Source of the DNA: Arthrobacter sp. SLBN-83
GTDB taxonomy: Bacteria > Actinomycetota > Actinomycetes > Actinomycetales > Micrococcaceae
Assembly (NCBI RefSeq): GCF_006715285.1
Contig: NZ_VFMX01000001.1
Coordinates: 1,364,001-1,428,000, forward strand
Length of the DNA: 64,000 nucleotides
Reading direction: 5' to 3'
The notes beneath the pieces were generated by a model. It worked only from the letters and a program-made list of their open reading frames with translations, did not search any database and was not told the origin of the DNA. Of this stretch, positions 40,920-49,952 are shown one piece after another. Each line of letters begins with the position of its first letter. Position 1 is the stretch's first letter. The position numbers were made by a program, and so were the translations under genes.

Positions 40920-43163
40920 CTAGCCCGCAGGCTTGAGGGCTGTCCGCCAGGCGGCCACCGCCCTGGCGGCACTGAGGGTCCAGGTGGCTGTTCCGCTGGC
41001 GCCCGCCGTCGGCTGCGGTTTGTCCGCCTGTTCGGCGATCTGGCCGGCCGCAGCCTCCCACCGTTCGGTCCATCCGGACGGGGGTGTGACTACAGGGGCG
41101 CTGCAGTCGCATGCCACGCCGCCAATCAACATCGCGCCGTTGGTGGCAGTGGTGATGCTGGCCACCGTGATGCTGGTGGCCGAGTAGCTGGTGTCAGCGG
41201 CGGTGACCACGGAGCTGTCCAGCGGCGTGGTGTTGTTGACGCCGCGGTAGGCGGTGATGCCGCCGCCCCACTTGGCAGCGGTGCTGAGGGTCCAGTTGTA
41301 CGTTCCCGGATCCCCGGCACCTACCACCTTGTAGTAGGCGAAAGCCCGCGCCCCGGAGGTTGACGTGCTGTTGATTGACTTCGCATTCACCATGGTGGTC
41401 CAGCCGGCCGGTGCCGTCAGGTTGGGGTTGAGGTCCGTGGTGATGGAGGCCACCAGCACGTCGCCGGCTGCGGTGCCCGCGGGTACCGGCAGCGAGGCCG
41501 TGGTCACGGCGGTCCCGGAGTTTGCGGTGCTGGAATTCACCACCGTGATGCCGCCGGTTGCGGGCGGCGGTGCCGTGCCCACCGAGATGGTGGTGCTTGC
41601 AGAGGACGATCCTGCGCTGTTGGTGGCCGTCAGTTTGGCGGTATAGGTGCCCGCCGCCGCATATGAATGAGCTGGATTTTGCGCGGTGGACGTGCCGCCG
41701 TCACCGAAGTCCCACGCCCAGGACGTAGGCGTATTGGTGGACGTATCCGTGAACGTGACGTTCAGCGGCGCAGCGCCGGACGTCGGGTTGGCGGTAAACG
41801 AGGCTACCGGCGCCTGGCCCGCGGGCGGCGGCGTGGTGCCCAGGGGACGGTCCGAGAACCAATAGCGCTTGGCTACGTTGTCGCTGGCCATGACCACCAG
41901 CCCGGTGGAGTTGTTCACGCTCTGCTTGCTGGTGGTTACGTCGTTGATGTTCGACGACGATGCCGCCTGCATGATGGGCGTCCCGCGGCCGGAGCCGAAA
42001 ACAGGATTGTCCATGGATGCGGTCTTCTCATAGATGCTGCCCGCGACGCCCGAGTAGGCACAGCCTGAAACCGAGGTCGGTGGAGCCGTGTGGAACGCCC
42101 GCACCAGGTTGTTCTGGGTGTCCAGGATGATCTGCGGACGGGATACGCAGTCGCCGGTCTTGGCGATCGTGGACTGCGTGAATGCTCCCGTACCCGGCTT
42201 GAAGACCAGGAGGATCTCCTGGGGCAGGGTCTTGTCGCTTGAGATGTCGTTCAGGCTGGTCTTGACCGCCGCGAAGACCCGGCCGGTGGTATCTGCCTGC
42301 AGGGTCTTGAGGTTCAGATGGTCATCGGACTGGCCGTTGCCACGCAGAGCGGGCTGCAGCTTCCAGGACGCATTGGCAGCATCTGAGTCCTTGTGGGTGG
42401 CCCACCAGACGGTGTTCGCCTTATGGTCGCTCCACATCACCCCGACTTGTCCGTTGCCGAAGGCGACCACTGCCGAGATGTCGTCCGGGGCAGGGTTCGG
42501 GTTGCTGACGGGAAGGACGAAGGGCGTCCCCCAGGAGGCGCCGCTGTTGGTGGCGGCGTTCATGTACACCGTGTTGGTGTACCCCGACGTCGAATTCCCG
42601 CCCACCTGCGTCCAGGTCGCCCAGACCCGGCCGGTGGTGTCCTTGTCAATCGTCATGGATTCACTGGAATTGTTGGTGATGGTGGTGGGGAAGCCACTGT
42701 CCAGCGTGTACTTGCCGCCCGCGTAGCTGTACCGGTAGAGCTTGGCCGGCGAGTTTGAAAGTGAGGGCTTTGGGGTGCCATCGCCAGTGATGGTCACTAC
42801 GTGGGAAGCGATGTAGAGATGGGATCCGTCCCACATCGTGTCCGCCAGTGTGCTGGCCCTGGTGTCGTTGACCACCCCGGTGTCCACCCAGGTCTTGGAG
42901 GCCCGGTCCAGCCGGTAAATGCTCCACCCGGTTCCGGACTTCCACATGTCAGCCCACCAGGACCCGTCATTCCACCACAGCTTGCTTTGCGGCTTGTCCG
43001 ACGTGGGCGGGTTGGAAACCCCCGAGTAGGCCATGCCTTGGGTGCCGTACACGGTGTCGGCTACGGCCGGCCCGGGAACGCCGAGGATGGAGGCTGCAAG
43101 AACCAGTCCGACGGTGAGGGCCTGGCCCGTCCGGCTAAAGAAATGTCTGCGTCTGAGCTTCAT
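40920..43163 (-). CDS. Secreted PKD-domain protein with sialidase/BNR-like N-terminal region
   Basis: A 747-residue exported protein. A Sec signal peptide (MKLRRRHFFSRTGQALTVGL, cleavage near AVA-D) is followed by a region of about 400 residues with repeated short beta-rich segments (SKLWWNDGSWWADMW, TTGRVWATWTQ, HKANTVWWATH), like a beta-propeller. A PKD domain comes next, recognisable by SWAWDFGDGGTSTAQNPAHS, and a C-terminal beta-sandwich of about 200 residues follows. CAGGAG precedes the ATG. It probably binds or processes a surface or environmental glycan. Its promoter region carries the TACCTAA boxes and diverges from the GT2 operon. Confidence 0.82.
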   Translation of the reverse strand: MKLRRRHFFSRTGQALTVGLVLAASILGVPGPAVADTVYGTQGMAYSGVSNPPTSDKPQSKLWWNDGSWWADMWKSGTGWSIYRLDRASKTWVDTGVVNDTRASTLADTMWDGSHLYIASHVVTITGDGTPKPSLSNSPAKLYRYSYAGGKYTLDSGFPTTITNNSSESMTIDKDTTGRVWATWTQVGGNSTSGYTNTVYMNAATNSGASWGTPFVLPVSNPNPAPDDISAVVAFGNGQVGVMWSDHKANTVWWATHKDSDAANASWKLQPALRGNGQSDDHLNLKTLQADTTGRVFAAVKTSLNDISSDKTLPQEILLVFKPGTGAFTQSTIAKTGDCVSRPQIILDTQNNLVRAFHTAPPTSVSGCAYSGVAGSIYEKTASMDNPVFGSGRGTPIMQAASSSNINDVTTSKQSVNNSTGLVVMASDNVAKRYWFSDRPLGTTPPPAGQAPVASFTANPTSGAAPLNVTFTDTSTNTPTSWAWDFGDGGTSTAQNPAHSYAAAGTYTAKLTATNSAGSSSASTTISVGTAPPPATGGITVVNSSTANSGTAVTTASLPVPAGTAAGDVLVASITTDLNPNLTAPAGWTTMVNAKSINSTSTSGARAFAYYKVVGAGDPGTYNWTLSTAAKWGGGITAYRGVNNTTPLDSSVVTAADTSYSATSITVASITTATNGAMLIGGVACDCSAPVVTPPSGWTERWEAAAGQIAEQADKPQPTAGASGTATWTLSAARAVAAWRTALKPAG

Positions 43164-43521
43164 AAGGGAACTCCTGGGGCTTGGGAAACAATCGGGGAAC
43201 GTCTGCCCGTTGGCCCAGTCACAATGAGCTCTCCGCCCCCAAGTACCGAGAAGCGTATGCCCGCATTCCTACTGGGGCAATGCAGTTGCCTTACCTAAAA
43301 AGGGGTTTTTCCCTATCCCCTACCTAACGCTTTTTGGGGCTCCCGGATCCCCTATACCTAACGAATTCCGCCGCAAGCCACCCCTTTACTTGCCTAACAG
43401 GGGGTAAACCCCAGGTGAAAAGCGAGTACCTACTACTCGTGATACCCGGATTAGGTAGGGGATAGTCTTCCGGAACGGCCAGAGGATTGGCGATGGGTTG
43501 CTGGGGGACAGCGACCAGACC
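43164..43521. promoter_or_regulatory. Divergent regulatory region with repeated TACCTAA boxes
   Basis: No gene is seen in this 358-base region. Boxes of the form CCCC-TACCTAA occur at 43317-43327 (CCCCTACCTAA), 43339-43352 (CCCCTATACCTAAC), and reversed at 43451-43461 (TTAGGTAGGGG). Weaker copies are at 43291-43298 (TTACCTAA) and 43389-43396 (CTTGCCTAAC). The copies at 43313-43327 and 43451-43465 form a perfect 15-bp inverted pair 123 bases apart. A minus-strand promoter for the PKD gene fits TTGCCC (43280-43275), 17 bases, TACGCT (43257-43252). Near the plus-strand start a -10 TAGTCT (43463-43468) overlaps the reversed box. Confidence 0.65.
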
Positions 43522-44496
43522 ATGACCGGATTAAGCGTTGGTGCCGCCGCCACAACGGCCGGCGGCATTGTCAAGAATCCGAACTGTCATGAAGTGGTGA
43601 GGCAATTGTCGATTTCGCCCCAACTTCCAGCTCTGTTTTCCGAGCCGGGACTTTTATCTGCACAGGCCTCGATCAGCGTAGTCATTCCCACGCTGAATGA
43701 GGAAAAAAACCTCCCCTGGGTTCTCCGCCGGATGCCCGCTTATGTGGATGAGGTGATCATCGTGGACGGCCGCTCGCAGGACAAAACTGTTGAAGTGGCC
43801 AAGGCGCTGCGCCCTGACGTGGTGGTGGTCAACGAAACCCGAAAAGGGAAAGGTGTAGCGCTCCGTGCCGGCTTCGCAGCGGCGACAGGGGACATCATCG
43901 TGATGCTGGACGCGGACGGGAGCATGGACCCCCAGGAAATCGGGTGGTTCGTTGCGCCACTCCAGCACGATTTTGATTTCGTGAAGGGCTCCCGGCACGT
44001 CACCGGCGGCGGGTCGGAAGACCTGACGCGGCTGCGGAAGGCCGGCAACAGGGCGCTGACCGGACTTGCGAACGCTGTGCTGCACAGCAATTACTCGGAC
44101 CTCTGCTACGGGTACATCGCCTTTCGGCGGGAGTGCCTGGAGGTGCTGGAGCTGCAGTCCGACGGCTTTGAGATCGAAACCGAACTCATTGTCCGGGCAG
44201 CCAGGGCGGGCCTGCGGATCGCCGAGGTCCCCAGCCTCGAGCTGGACCGGATCTCGGGGGCGTCCAACCTCCAGACGTTCCGCGACGGCTGGCGCGTCCT
44301 GCACACGCTTGCCCGGGAATGCACGCTTTGGGAGGCACCCACGGCAGGAGCGCGCCCGGAAGCACTCCGCCGCGTGAAGTACACCTACTCCAACGTCCGC
44401 TTCCCCAGGCTTCCCGTGGATCCGCACAGCGTCCTCGCTCCGGCCATGAAGCCGCAGGAAGCCCTTGTTGCAGCGGCGGTGGGCCAGCATGCTTGA
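43522..44496 (+). CDS. GT2 family glycosyltransferase (dolichyl-phosphate-sugar synthase-like)
   Basis: A 324-residue GT-A enzyme whose core begins at ISVVIPTLNEEKNLPWVLRR, with VIIVDGRSQDKT, NETRKGKGVALRAGFAAATG and IIVMLDADGSMDP, the pattern of polyprenyl-phosphate mannosyl/glucosyl transferases. No C-terminal membrane spans are present. About 50 unconserved residues precede the core. The start is uncertain: ATG 43522 has only a distant GGGGGA and TTG 43498 is preceded by AGAGGA. It is the first gene of the plus-strand operon, behind the TACCTAA-box promoter. Confidence 0.83.
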   Translation: MTGLSVGAAATTAGGIVKNPNCHEVVRQLSISPQLPALFSEPGLLSAQASISVVIPTLNEEKNLPWVLRRMPAYVDEVIIVDGRSQDKTVEVAKALRPDVVVVNETRKGKGVALRAGFAAATGDIIVMLDADGSMDPQEIGWFVAPLQHDFDFVKGSRHVTGGGSEDLTRLRKAGNRALTGLANAVLHSNYSDLCYGYIAFRRECLEVLELQSDGFEIETELIVRAARAGLRIAEVPSLELDRISGASNLQTFRDGWRVLHTLARECTLWEAPTAGARPEALRRVKYTYSNVRFPRLPVDPHSVLAPAMKPQEALVAAAVGQHA

Positions 44497-45493
44497 TCGT
44501 GCCAAACCCCTGTCCGTGTCAGTGGTGATCTGCGCCTACACCTCAGAGCGTTGGGGCATGCTGCTGGACGTCATCGAATCAGTCCGCAACCAAACCCTTG
44601 CTCCGGACCAGATCCTGGTGGTCATCGACCACAACGAGGACCTGTACGAGCGGCTCATCGAGATTGTCGACGACGTCACGGTAATTGAGAGCACCGGCCT
44701 GCCGGGGTTGTCCGGGGCCCGCAATACGGGCGTCGGGCTCGCCGATTCGGACATCGTTGCCTTCCTTGACGACGACGCCGAGGCGGCGCCGGATTGGCTC
44801 GAGCGCCTGCTTGCGCTGTACGACGATCCGGACGTGCTGGGGGTAGGCGGGAAGGTGGTCCCGCTGTGGGAGTCCGGGCGGCCCGGGTACTTCGCCGAGG
44901 AGCTGGACTGGATTGTTGGATGCAGCCACCGCGGCCTGCCCCGCGTGGCTTCGGAAGTCCGCAACGTCATTGGTGCCAACATGTCCTTCCGGCTTGAGGT
45001 GCTGCGGCAGGTGGGCGGCTTCAACCAGTCGCTGGGCCGCAAGGGCACTATGCCGCTGGGGTGCGAGGAAACCGAGATCTGCATCCGCTCACGAATGGGC
45101 TCCCCGGGCTCGCGCATTGTCTACGAACCCGCGGCACTGGTGCACCATCACGTTCCCGCATCCCGCGGTACCTGGCGCTACATGATGTCCAGGTCCTGGT
45201 CCGAGGGATTGTCCAAAGCCCAGGTCAGCCAGCTGGTGGGCCACAAACGCGCACTCGGCCCGGAACGCCGTTATGTCCGCAGCGTGCTCCCGCGCGCAGT
45301 GTTCACCGGCCTCACATCGTGGGGACGGGATGGCAGCCCCGACGGGCTGGGCCGTGCCGGTGCCGTTATCGCCGTCCTGGCCTGCACCGCTGCCGGGTAC
45401 TTCCGTGGGCGCCGGCTCCAGCATTGGACCGGGCCGGAGGAAGAGGATCAGGTCCTGGTTGTAACCGGTGGGCAGTGGAGGGAAGTGCAATGA
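44489..45493 (+). CDS. GT2 family glycosyltransferase
   Basis: A 334-residue GT-A enzyme. SVSVVICAYTSERWGMLLDV, LVVIDHNEDLYERL, GLSGARNTGVGLADSDIVAF and FLDDDAEAAPDWLERL with the metal-binding acids are clear, and NVIGANMSFRLEVLRQVGGF follows with the ED-type acceptor motif GCEETEICIR. ATG 44489 overlaps the previous gene by eight bases, indicating coupling; a start eight codons earlier is possible. The C-terminus has a hydrophobic segment (AGAVIAVLACTAAGYF) that may touch the membrane. Sugar specificity is unknown. Confidence 0.87.
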   Translation: MLDRAKPLSVSVVICAYTSERWGMLLDVIESVRNQTLAPDQILVVIDHNEDLYERLIEIVDDVTVIESTGLPGLSGARNTGVGLADSDIVAFLDDDAEAAPDWLERLLALYDDPDVLGVGGKVVPLWESGRPGYFAEELDWIVGCSHRGLPRVASEVRNVIGANMSFRLEVLRQVGGFNQSLGRKGTMPLGCEETEICIRSRMGSPGSRIVYEPAALVHHHVPASRGTWRYMMSRSWSEGLSKAQVSQLVGHKRALGPERRYVRSVLPRAVFTGLTSWGRDGSPDGLGRAGAVIAVLACTAAGYFRGRRLQHWTGPEEEDQVLVVTGGQWREVQ

Positions 45494-46788
45494 GCGAAGG
45501 CGCCAGCCAAGTGCTTGAGGAGCTCCAGGGCGAGGCACTGATCCTGGTGCCCGCCATGGAGTCCCCGTTGCCGCCGGCCTGGCCGGGGGCGAGGTGGATC
45601 GGGTCCGTGGATCTGGAAGACCTCGCGGACTGTTCGCGCTTTGAACTGGAGAACCATGCTGGATACGAACGGGCACGGCTGCTGGTGCGCGCGTCGGGGG
45701 CTGTGCGGGGATTTGTCGATGTGCCGTCGCCGGCGGGAATCGTGGATCGGGCTGTCTTCGAGGACGCCCTGGCGGCCCTGCCGCCGGTCCCATCATTCCC
45801 GCCGGCTGTGACGGTCCCGCACATCACCGTGGTGGTGTGCACCCGGGACCGTACCCAGCAGCTGCGCGGCGCCTTGATGACAATCCTGGCCCTGGACTAC
45901 CCGCGGTTCGACGTGGTGGTGGTGGACAACGCACCGGCGACCCGCGCCACGGAGGAACTGGTGCGCCAGGAGTTCCGGGACCAACGGGTACGGCTTGTGA
46001 CGGAACCCGTCCCGGGCCTCTCCCACGCCAGGAATACCGGCCTTCGCCACGCCACGGGCGACCTCGTGGCTTTCACCGATGACGACGTTGTGGTGGACAG
46101 GTCCTGGCTGCGGGAACTCGCCGCGGCCTTCGAGGCCGTGCCCGGAGTGGCCTGCGTGACGGGCCTGGTCCCGGCCGGAGAGCTCCGCACTCCGGCCCAG
46201 GGCTACTTTGACTCGAAGGTCAGCTGGTCACGGAGCCTGGTCCCGCAGGTCTATTCGCTGGCAAACCCGCCCGCTGCACTGGCCAAATTCCCCTTCAGCC
46301 CAGGTGCATTCGGGACGGGTGCCAACTTCGCACTGAGGCGCCAGGCCGCCCTGCGCCTTGGCGGTTTTGATCCCGCCCTGGGTGTAGGCACTCCCACGGG
46401 CGGCGGCGAGGACATCGACATGTTTACCCGTGTCATCCTCGAGGGGCACGCGTTGGTGGTCCAGCCCGCCGCCATCGTGTGGCACCGCCACCGGGACGGG
46501 CTGGAAGACCTGCGCGTGCAGGCCCGGGGCTACGGCAACGGCCTCGGGGCGTGGATGACCAAGGTGATGATGGACCCCCGCACTGCACGGCTGGCACTTG
46601 CCAGGAGCTGGGGGGTTGGGCTCGAGTTCCTGAACCGCCGTCCACAGCCCACCCAGCCGGCCCTCCAGGGGCCCCCGGTGCACAGCTCCCTCGAGGCCCA
46701 GGTCTCCAGGCTCGTCTGGCTGCAGCTGCTGGCGGTGGCCTTCGGACCCTACAAATACCTGCAGTCGCGCAGGGCCGCGGGCAGCTAA
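45490..46788 (+). CDS. GT2 glycosyltransferase with N-terminal extension
   Basis: A 432-residue protein. Residues 115-340 are a GT-A domain: ITVVVCTRDRTQQLRGALMT, VVVVDNAPATRATEELV, GLSHARNTGLRHATGDLVAF and FTDDDVVVDRSWLRELA. The first 110 residues form an unassigned domain rich in acidic residues (LVPAMESPLPPAWPGARWIG), also seen ahead of the GT core in other actinobacterial cell-surface clusters, and of unknown role. The start overlaps the upstream gene by four bases (ATGA). An 89-base gap then separates it from the polymerase-like gene. Confidence 0.85.
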   Translation: MSEGASQVLEELQGEALILVPAMESPLPPAWPGARWIGSVDLEDLADCSRFELENHAGYERARLLVRASGAVRGFVDVPSPAGIVDRAVFEDALAALPPVPSFPPAVTVPHITVVVCTRDRTQQLRGALMTILALDYPRFDVVVVDNAPATRATEELVRQEFRDQRVRLVTEPVPGLSHARNTGLRHATGDLVAFTDDDVVVDRSWLRELAAAFEAVPGVACVTGLVPAGELRTPAQGYFDSKVSWSRSLVPQVYSLANPPAALAKFPFSPGAFGTGANFALRRQAALRLGGFDPALGVGTPTGGGEDIDMFTRVILEGHALVVQPAAIVWHRHRDGLEDLRVQARGYGNGLGAWMTKVMMDPRTARLALARSWGVGLEFLNRRPQPTQPALQGPPVHSSLEAQVSRLVWLQLLAVAFGPYKYLQSRRAAGS

Positions 46789-46877
46789 GGCAAGCAGCTA
46801 CGACAACAGTCCACAGGTGCTGATCGCGGAGGCCCCCTCCGCCAGCGGCAAGAGCAACATCCAGGAGTTGAAACAGT

Positions 46878-49091
46878 ATGGCGCTTCTTATCAGGGGTGA
46901 CGTGTCCGGCCCGATGCACTCCCGCACTTCGCTCCCGCGCAGGCCAGGCTACCCGGAGTACGCCCTGGCACTGCTGGGTGCATTGACGGCGGTCCTGATC
47001 CTGTTCGATGCCGGTGGCGAATCCATGGCCGGAGCCAAACTCCTGGTATGCCTTGCCGTCCCCGGGTGGGCGCTGGTCCGGTGGCTGCGCCACGTGGATC
47101 CCGTTGCCCGCTTTGTCTTCACGGTGGTCGCCGGCGCAACCGCTTTCGCCCTGACTGCCGCAGTGATGGGGTGGCTCCAGCTCTGGAATCCCCGGCCCGC
47201 CGCCGTCGGAATCCTGCTTGTGTCCGTGGCCGTCCTGCTGATCCCCGGGCCACGCACTGCCTGGCAGGCTCCTGCCCGGCTGCCCCGTCCGCAGCTAGCC
47301 ACCTATGCGCCCGGGCTGGTCCTCCTGGCAGCCATGGTCCTGTGGGCAGCCACGTTGGAGTCCACAAACCACCACCTGGGGGACTATGGCCTCCTGACAG
47401 CCTTCCCGGCCACCTGGTACATTTCGCTGGCCCTCGTTGTCGCTCTGTGCATCTGGAGCGCTGCCCGGCCGGGCGTGCACTCCGGGTGGCTCGCCGGAGC
47501 TTCAATCACGGGACTGGTGGTTATCCTCTACTCTTCCGCCGGCCTGCTGACCGACGTCCCCCGCCTGCCCTGGACCTACAAGCACATAGCAGTGACGGAC
47601 CTGATCCAGACCACTGGCCAGTTCGATCCGGACATCGACATCTACAACCGCTGGCCCGGCTTCTTCCTGTTCAGCGCTTTCCTTGGTGAATCCAGCGGCT
47701 ACAAGGACGCCCTGTCCTACGCCGGCTGGGCCGAGCCGGTATTTGCCCTCATGAACGTGGCCCTGGTGCTTGCGATTGCCAGGACCCTGACAAAGAACCC
47801 GCGGATTTACTGGACCAGTGCGCTGGTTTTCGCGCTCTCCAACTGGCTGAACCAGAACTACTACTCCCCACAGGCGTTTGCCTACACCCTGCACCTGACC
47901 ATGTGCCTGGTGATCCTTACGTTCCTTCGTGGCACGCCGGCCGGGTGGGTTCAAAGGCTTGAGGACAGGCTCGCCAACCGGTTCTCCAGGTCTAAGCCGG
48001 AACCGGAAGAGGTCAAAACCTACACCGGCCGGCAGCAGGCGCTGGCAATCGTGGCGGTCCTGGTCCTGCAGGCGATGATCGTCATGAGCCACCAGTTGAC
48101 GCCCTACCTTGCCATCCTGGGGCTGCTTCCCCTCTTCCTGGTGCGCTACTTCAAACCGGCCTGGGTGGCGCCGGCGCTGCTGATGATGGCCTTGCTCTAC
48201 CTTCTTCCGAACGCCGAGTTCGTGAAGGACAAGTACGGCCTGCTCAACAGCTTCGACATCTTTGCCAACGCCGGCTACAAAGCCGCCAGCGGGGCACCGG
48301 GCCCGTCCCTCCTCTCCGGGCGGTGGCTGGCACGGGAAGCTTTGGCGTTGTCCCTGTTCACCGCCCTGCTTGCGGGGCTGGGATTCATCCGCAACTTCCT
48401 TCGCGGCAACGTCCGCACCACCCTGATCGTGGGCACGTTTGCGGCGACGCCGATCATCGGCCTGTTCGGAACGTCCTACGGCGGAGAGGGCAGGCTCCGG
48501 GTCTTCATGTTTGCCCTTCCCTGGCTTGCCATCGGTGCCGCCTGGCTGTTCTGGTCCGGCAAGCTTCCGGGCCGGAAGGCAGTGGTGGGTGCCGCGTCCG
48601 CGGTCTCCATCATGGCCATCATGTTCACCACCGTGTACTTCCAGAACGAAGCCAACGTCCGGGTGCCGGCGGCCGATGTATCGGCAAGCCGCTGGCTGGA
48701 CTCGAACGTTCAAAAGGGCGACGCGGTGGTGGAGACGAACTACCACCTGCCACTCCTGGTCGGCCCGCACTATTCGTTCTACCTCCGCAGCGGCCAGCTG
48801 GTTTCGGTTGCCGCAAAGCTGCACAACACGGGCCAGCCATTCACCGGGGATGACATGCTCGCCTACGTTGACAAGACCAGGGCAGCCGCGAAGATGCGGC
48901 CCTCCGACCGGGTCTTCGTAGTGGTATCGGACCTGCAGCAGCGGACCTCCACAGGCGTCCTCCGGCAGTTCCCCAAGGATGTCCTGGTACCCCTTGAGCA
49001 CGACTTGGATGTGGCAAGGGGCAGCGACCTGGTCTTTGAGAACAAGTCGGTGAGGATCTACGAGGTTACCCGTGCTGACTGGGGAAAATAG
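46878..49091 (+). CDS. Large polytopic membrane protein, GT-C/polymerase-like
   Basis: A 737-residue protein with about 12-14 hydrophobic segments and an extracellular C-terminal domain of roughly 150 residues (from VPAADVSASRWLDSN). The layout recalls GT-C glycosyltransferases and Wzy-like polymerases; WTYKHIAVTDLIQTTGQFDP followed by DIYNRWPGFF in an external loop is a typical acidic loop. CAGGAG lies 12 bases before the ATG. No family-specific motif was recognised beyond this. Its place inside the operon makes it the best polymerase candidate for the second polysaccharide. The last 20 bases overlap the GH16 gene. Confidence 0.65.
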   Translation: MALLIRGDVSGPMHSRTSLPRRPGYPEYALALLGALTAVLILFDAGGESMAGAKLLVCLAVPGWALVRWLRHVDPVARFVFTVVAGATAFALTAAVMGWLQLWNPRPAAVGILLVSVAVLLIPGPRTAWQAPARLPRPQLATYAPGLVLLAAMVLWAATLESTNHHLGDYGLLTAFPATWYISLALVVALCIWSAARPGVHSGWLAGASITGLVVILYSSAGLLTDVPRLPWTYKHIAVTDLIQTTGQFDPDIDIYNRWPGFFLFSAFLGESSGYKDALSYAGWAEPVFALMNVALVLAIARTLTKNPRIYWTSALVFALSNWLNQNYYSPQAFAYTLHLTMCLVILTFLRGTPAGWVQRLEDRLANRFSRSKPEPEEVKTYTGRQQALAIVAVLVLQAMIVMSHQLTPYLAILGLLPLFLVRYFKPAWVAPALLMMALLYLLPNAEFVKDKYGLLNSFDIFANAGYKAASGAPGPSLLSGRWLAREALALSLFTALLAGLGFIRNFLRGNVRTTLIVGTFAATPIIGLFGTSYGGEGRLRVFMFALPWLAIGAAWLFWSGKLPGRKAVVGAASAVSIMAIMFTTVYFQNEANVRVPAADVSASRWLDSNVQKGDAVVETNYHLPLLVGPHYSFYLRSGQLVSVAAKLHNTGQPFTGDDMLAYVDKTRAAAKMRPSDRVFVVVSDLQQRTSTGVLRQFPKDVLVPLEHDLDVARGSDLVFENKSVRIYEVTRADWGK

Positions 49092-49902
49092 CGGCCGGAT
49101 GTACCAGGTTTCGCTCGTCACCGTAACGTCGTTGTCCATTGTCGGGGCCGCCTTGCTGGCCCTCCATGGCGACTCGTCCAACGTCACCGACGCGCCCAGG
49201 GGGGATCTCCCTTCCTGGCGGCAGACCATGGTCCAGGACTTCGACGTCCCGGCCCCGCTGGGCGCCGTGGGGCAGGTGTACGGGCCGGACATGCGCGGGT
49301 ATTCGGGGTTCTCCGATTCCTCGGGCTACGGCACGTACACCCCGGACGATGTCCTTTCGGTCCACGATGGCTACCTCGATTTCTACCTCCATTACTCGAA
49401 CAGCAGGCCCCGCGTGGCCAGTGTGATTCCGTTCGGGTACACCGGCCAGACGTACGGGCGGTATTCGGTGAGGTTCCGCTATGACTCCACCCCCGGGTAC
49501 AAGATCGCCTTCCTCCTGTGGCCGGCCAGTGACAACTGGAATGAGGGGGAAATCGACTGGCCCGAAGGAGCCCTGGACGGGCCCCTCTACGGGAACTCCG
49601 CCATCAAGGGGACACGCACGTCCAACGGAATGCAGTTTGATCCCGGAGATAAAAAGTATTCGTCGTCCCGGCCCGGCCAGTGGCATGTTGCCACGATCGA
49701 ATGGAGCCCGGGACTGGTCCAGTGGTTCCTGGATGACGAGTTGGTTGACCAGACCACCAAACCAAAGGGCGTGCCGCGTACCCCGATGCGCTGGACACTC
49801 CAGGCGGAGACCGCCGATGACGCCACAAGCACCTTTCCAGCCACCGATGTGGCCGGGCACGTGCAGGTGGACTGGGTGGTGCAGTATGCCTACACGCCGT
49901 AA
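49072..49902 (+). CDS. Exported GH16-family glycoside hydrolase/transglycosylase (first copy)
   Basis: A 276-residue protein with an N-terminal signal or anchor segment (VSLVTVTSLSIVGAALLAL) and a GH16 concanavalin-like fold. The catalytic signature ExDxxE is present as EIDWPE (Glu160, Asp162, Glu165) in NEGEIDWPEG, and YGRYSVRFRYDSTPGYKIAF is the usual flanking strand. GH16 enzymes cleave beta-1,3 or beta-1,4 glucans and galactans and also trim bacterial exopolysaccharides (ExoK-like). GTG 49072 overlaps the upstream gene by 20 bases; ATG 49099 is an alternative start. Its position suggests it processes the operon's own polymer. Confidence 0.85.
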   Translation: MLTGENSGRMYQVSLVTVTSLSIVGAALLALHGDSSNVTDAPRGDLPSWRQTMVQDFDVPAPLGAVGQVYGPDMRGYSGFSDSSGYGTYTPDDVLSVHDGYLDFYLHYSNSRPRVASVIPFGYTGQTYGRYSVRFRYDSTPGYKIAFLLWPASDNWNEGEIDWPEGALDGPLYGNSAIKGTRTSNGMQFDPGDKKYSSSRPGQWHVATIEWSPGLVQWFLDDELVDQTTKPKGVPRTPMRWTLQAETADDATSTFPATDVAGHVQVDWVVQYAYTP

Positions 49903-49952
49903 ACGAAGCAATTGCCGTGACCGCGGCCCAGAACACCTTGGGGGATTTCACC

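Noticed and set aside
43313..43465. The 15-bp inverted pair as ends of a small mobile element
   Set aside because: No target-site duplication or transposase is present, and the same core recurs in single copies nearby and at 57.16 kb, which fits regulatory boxes better.
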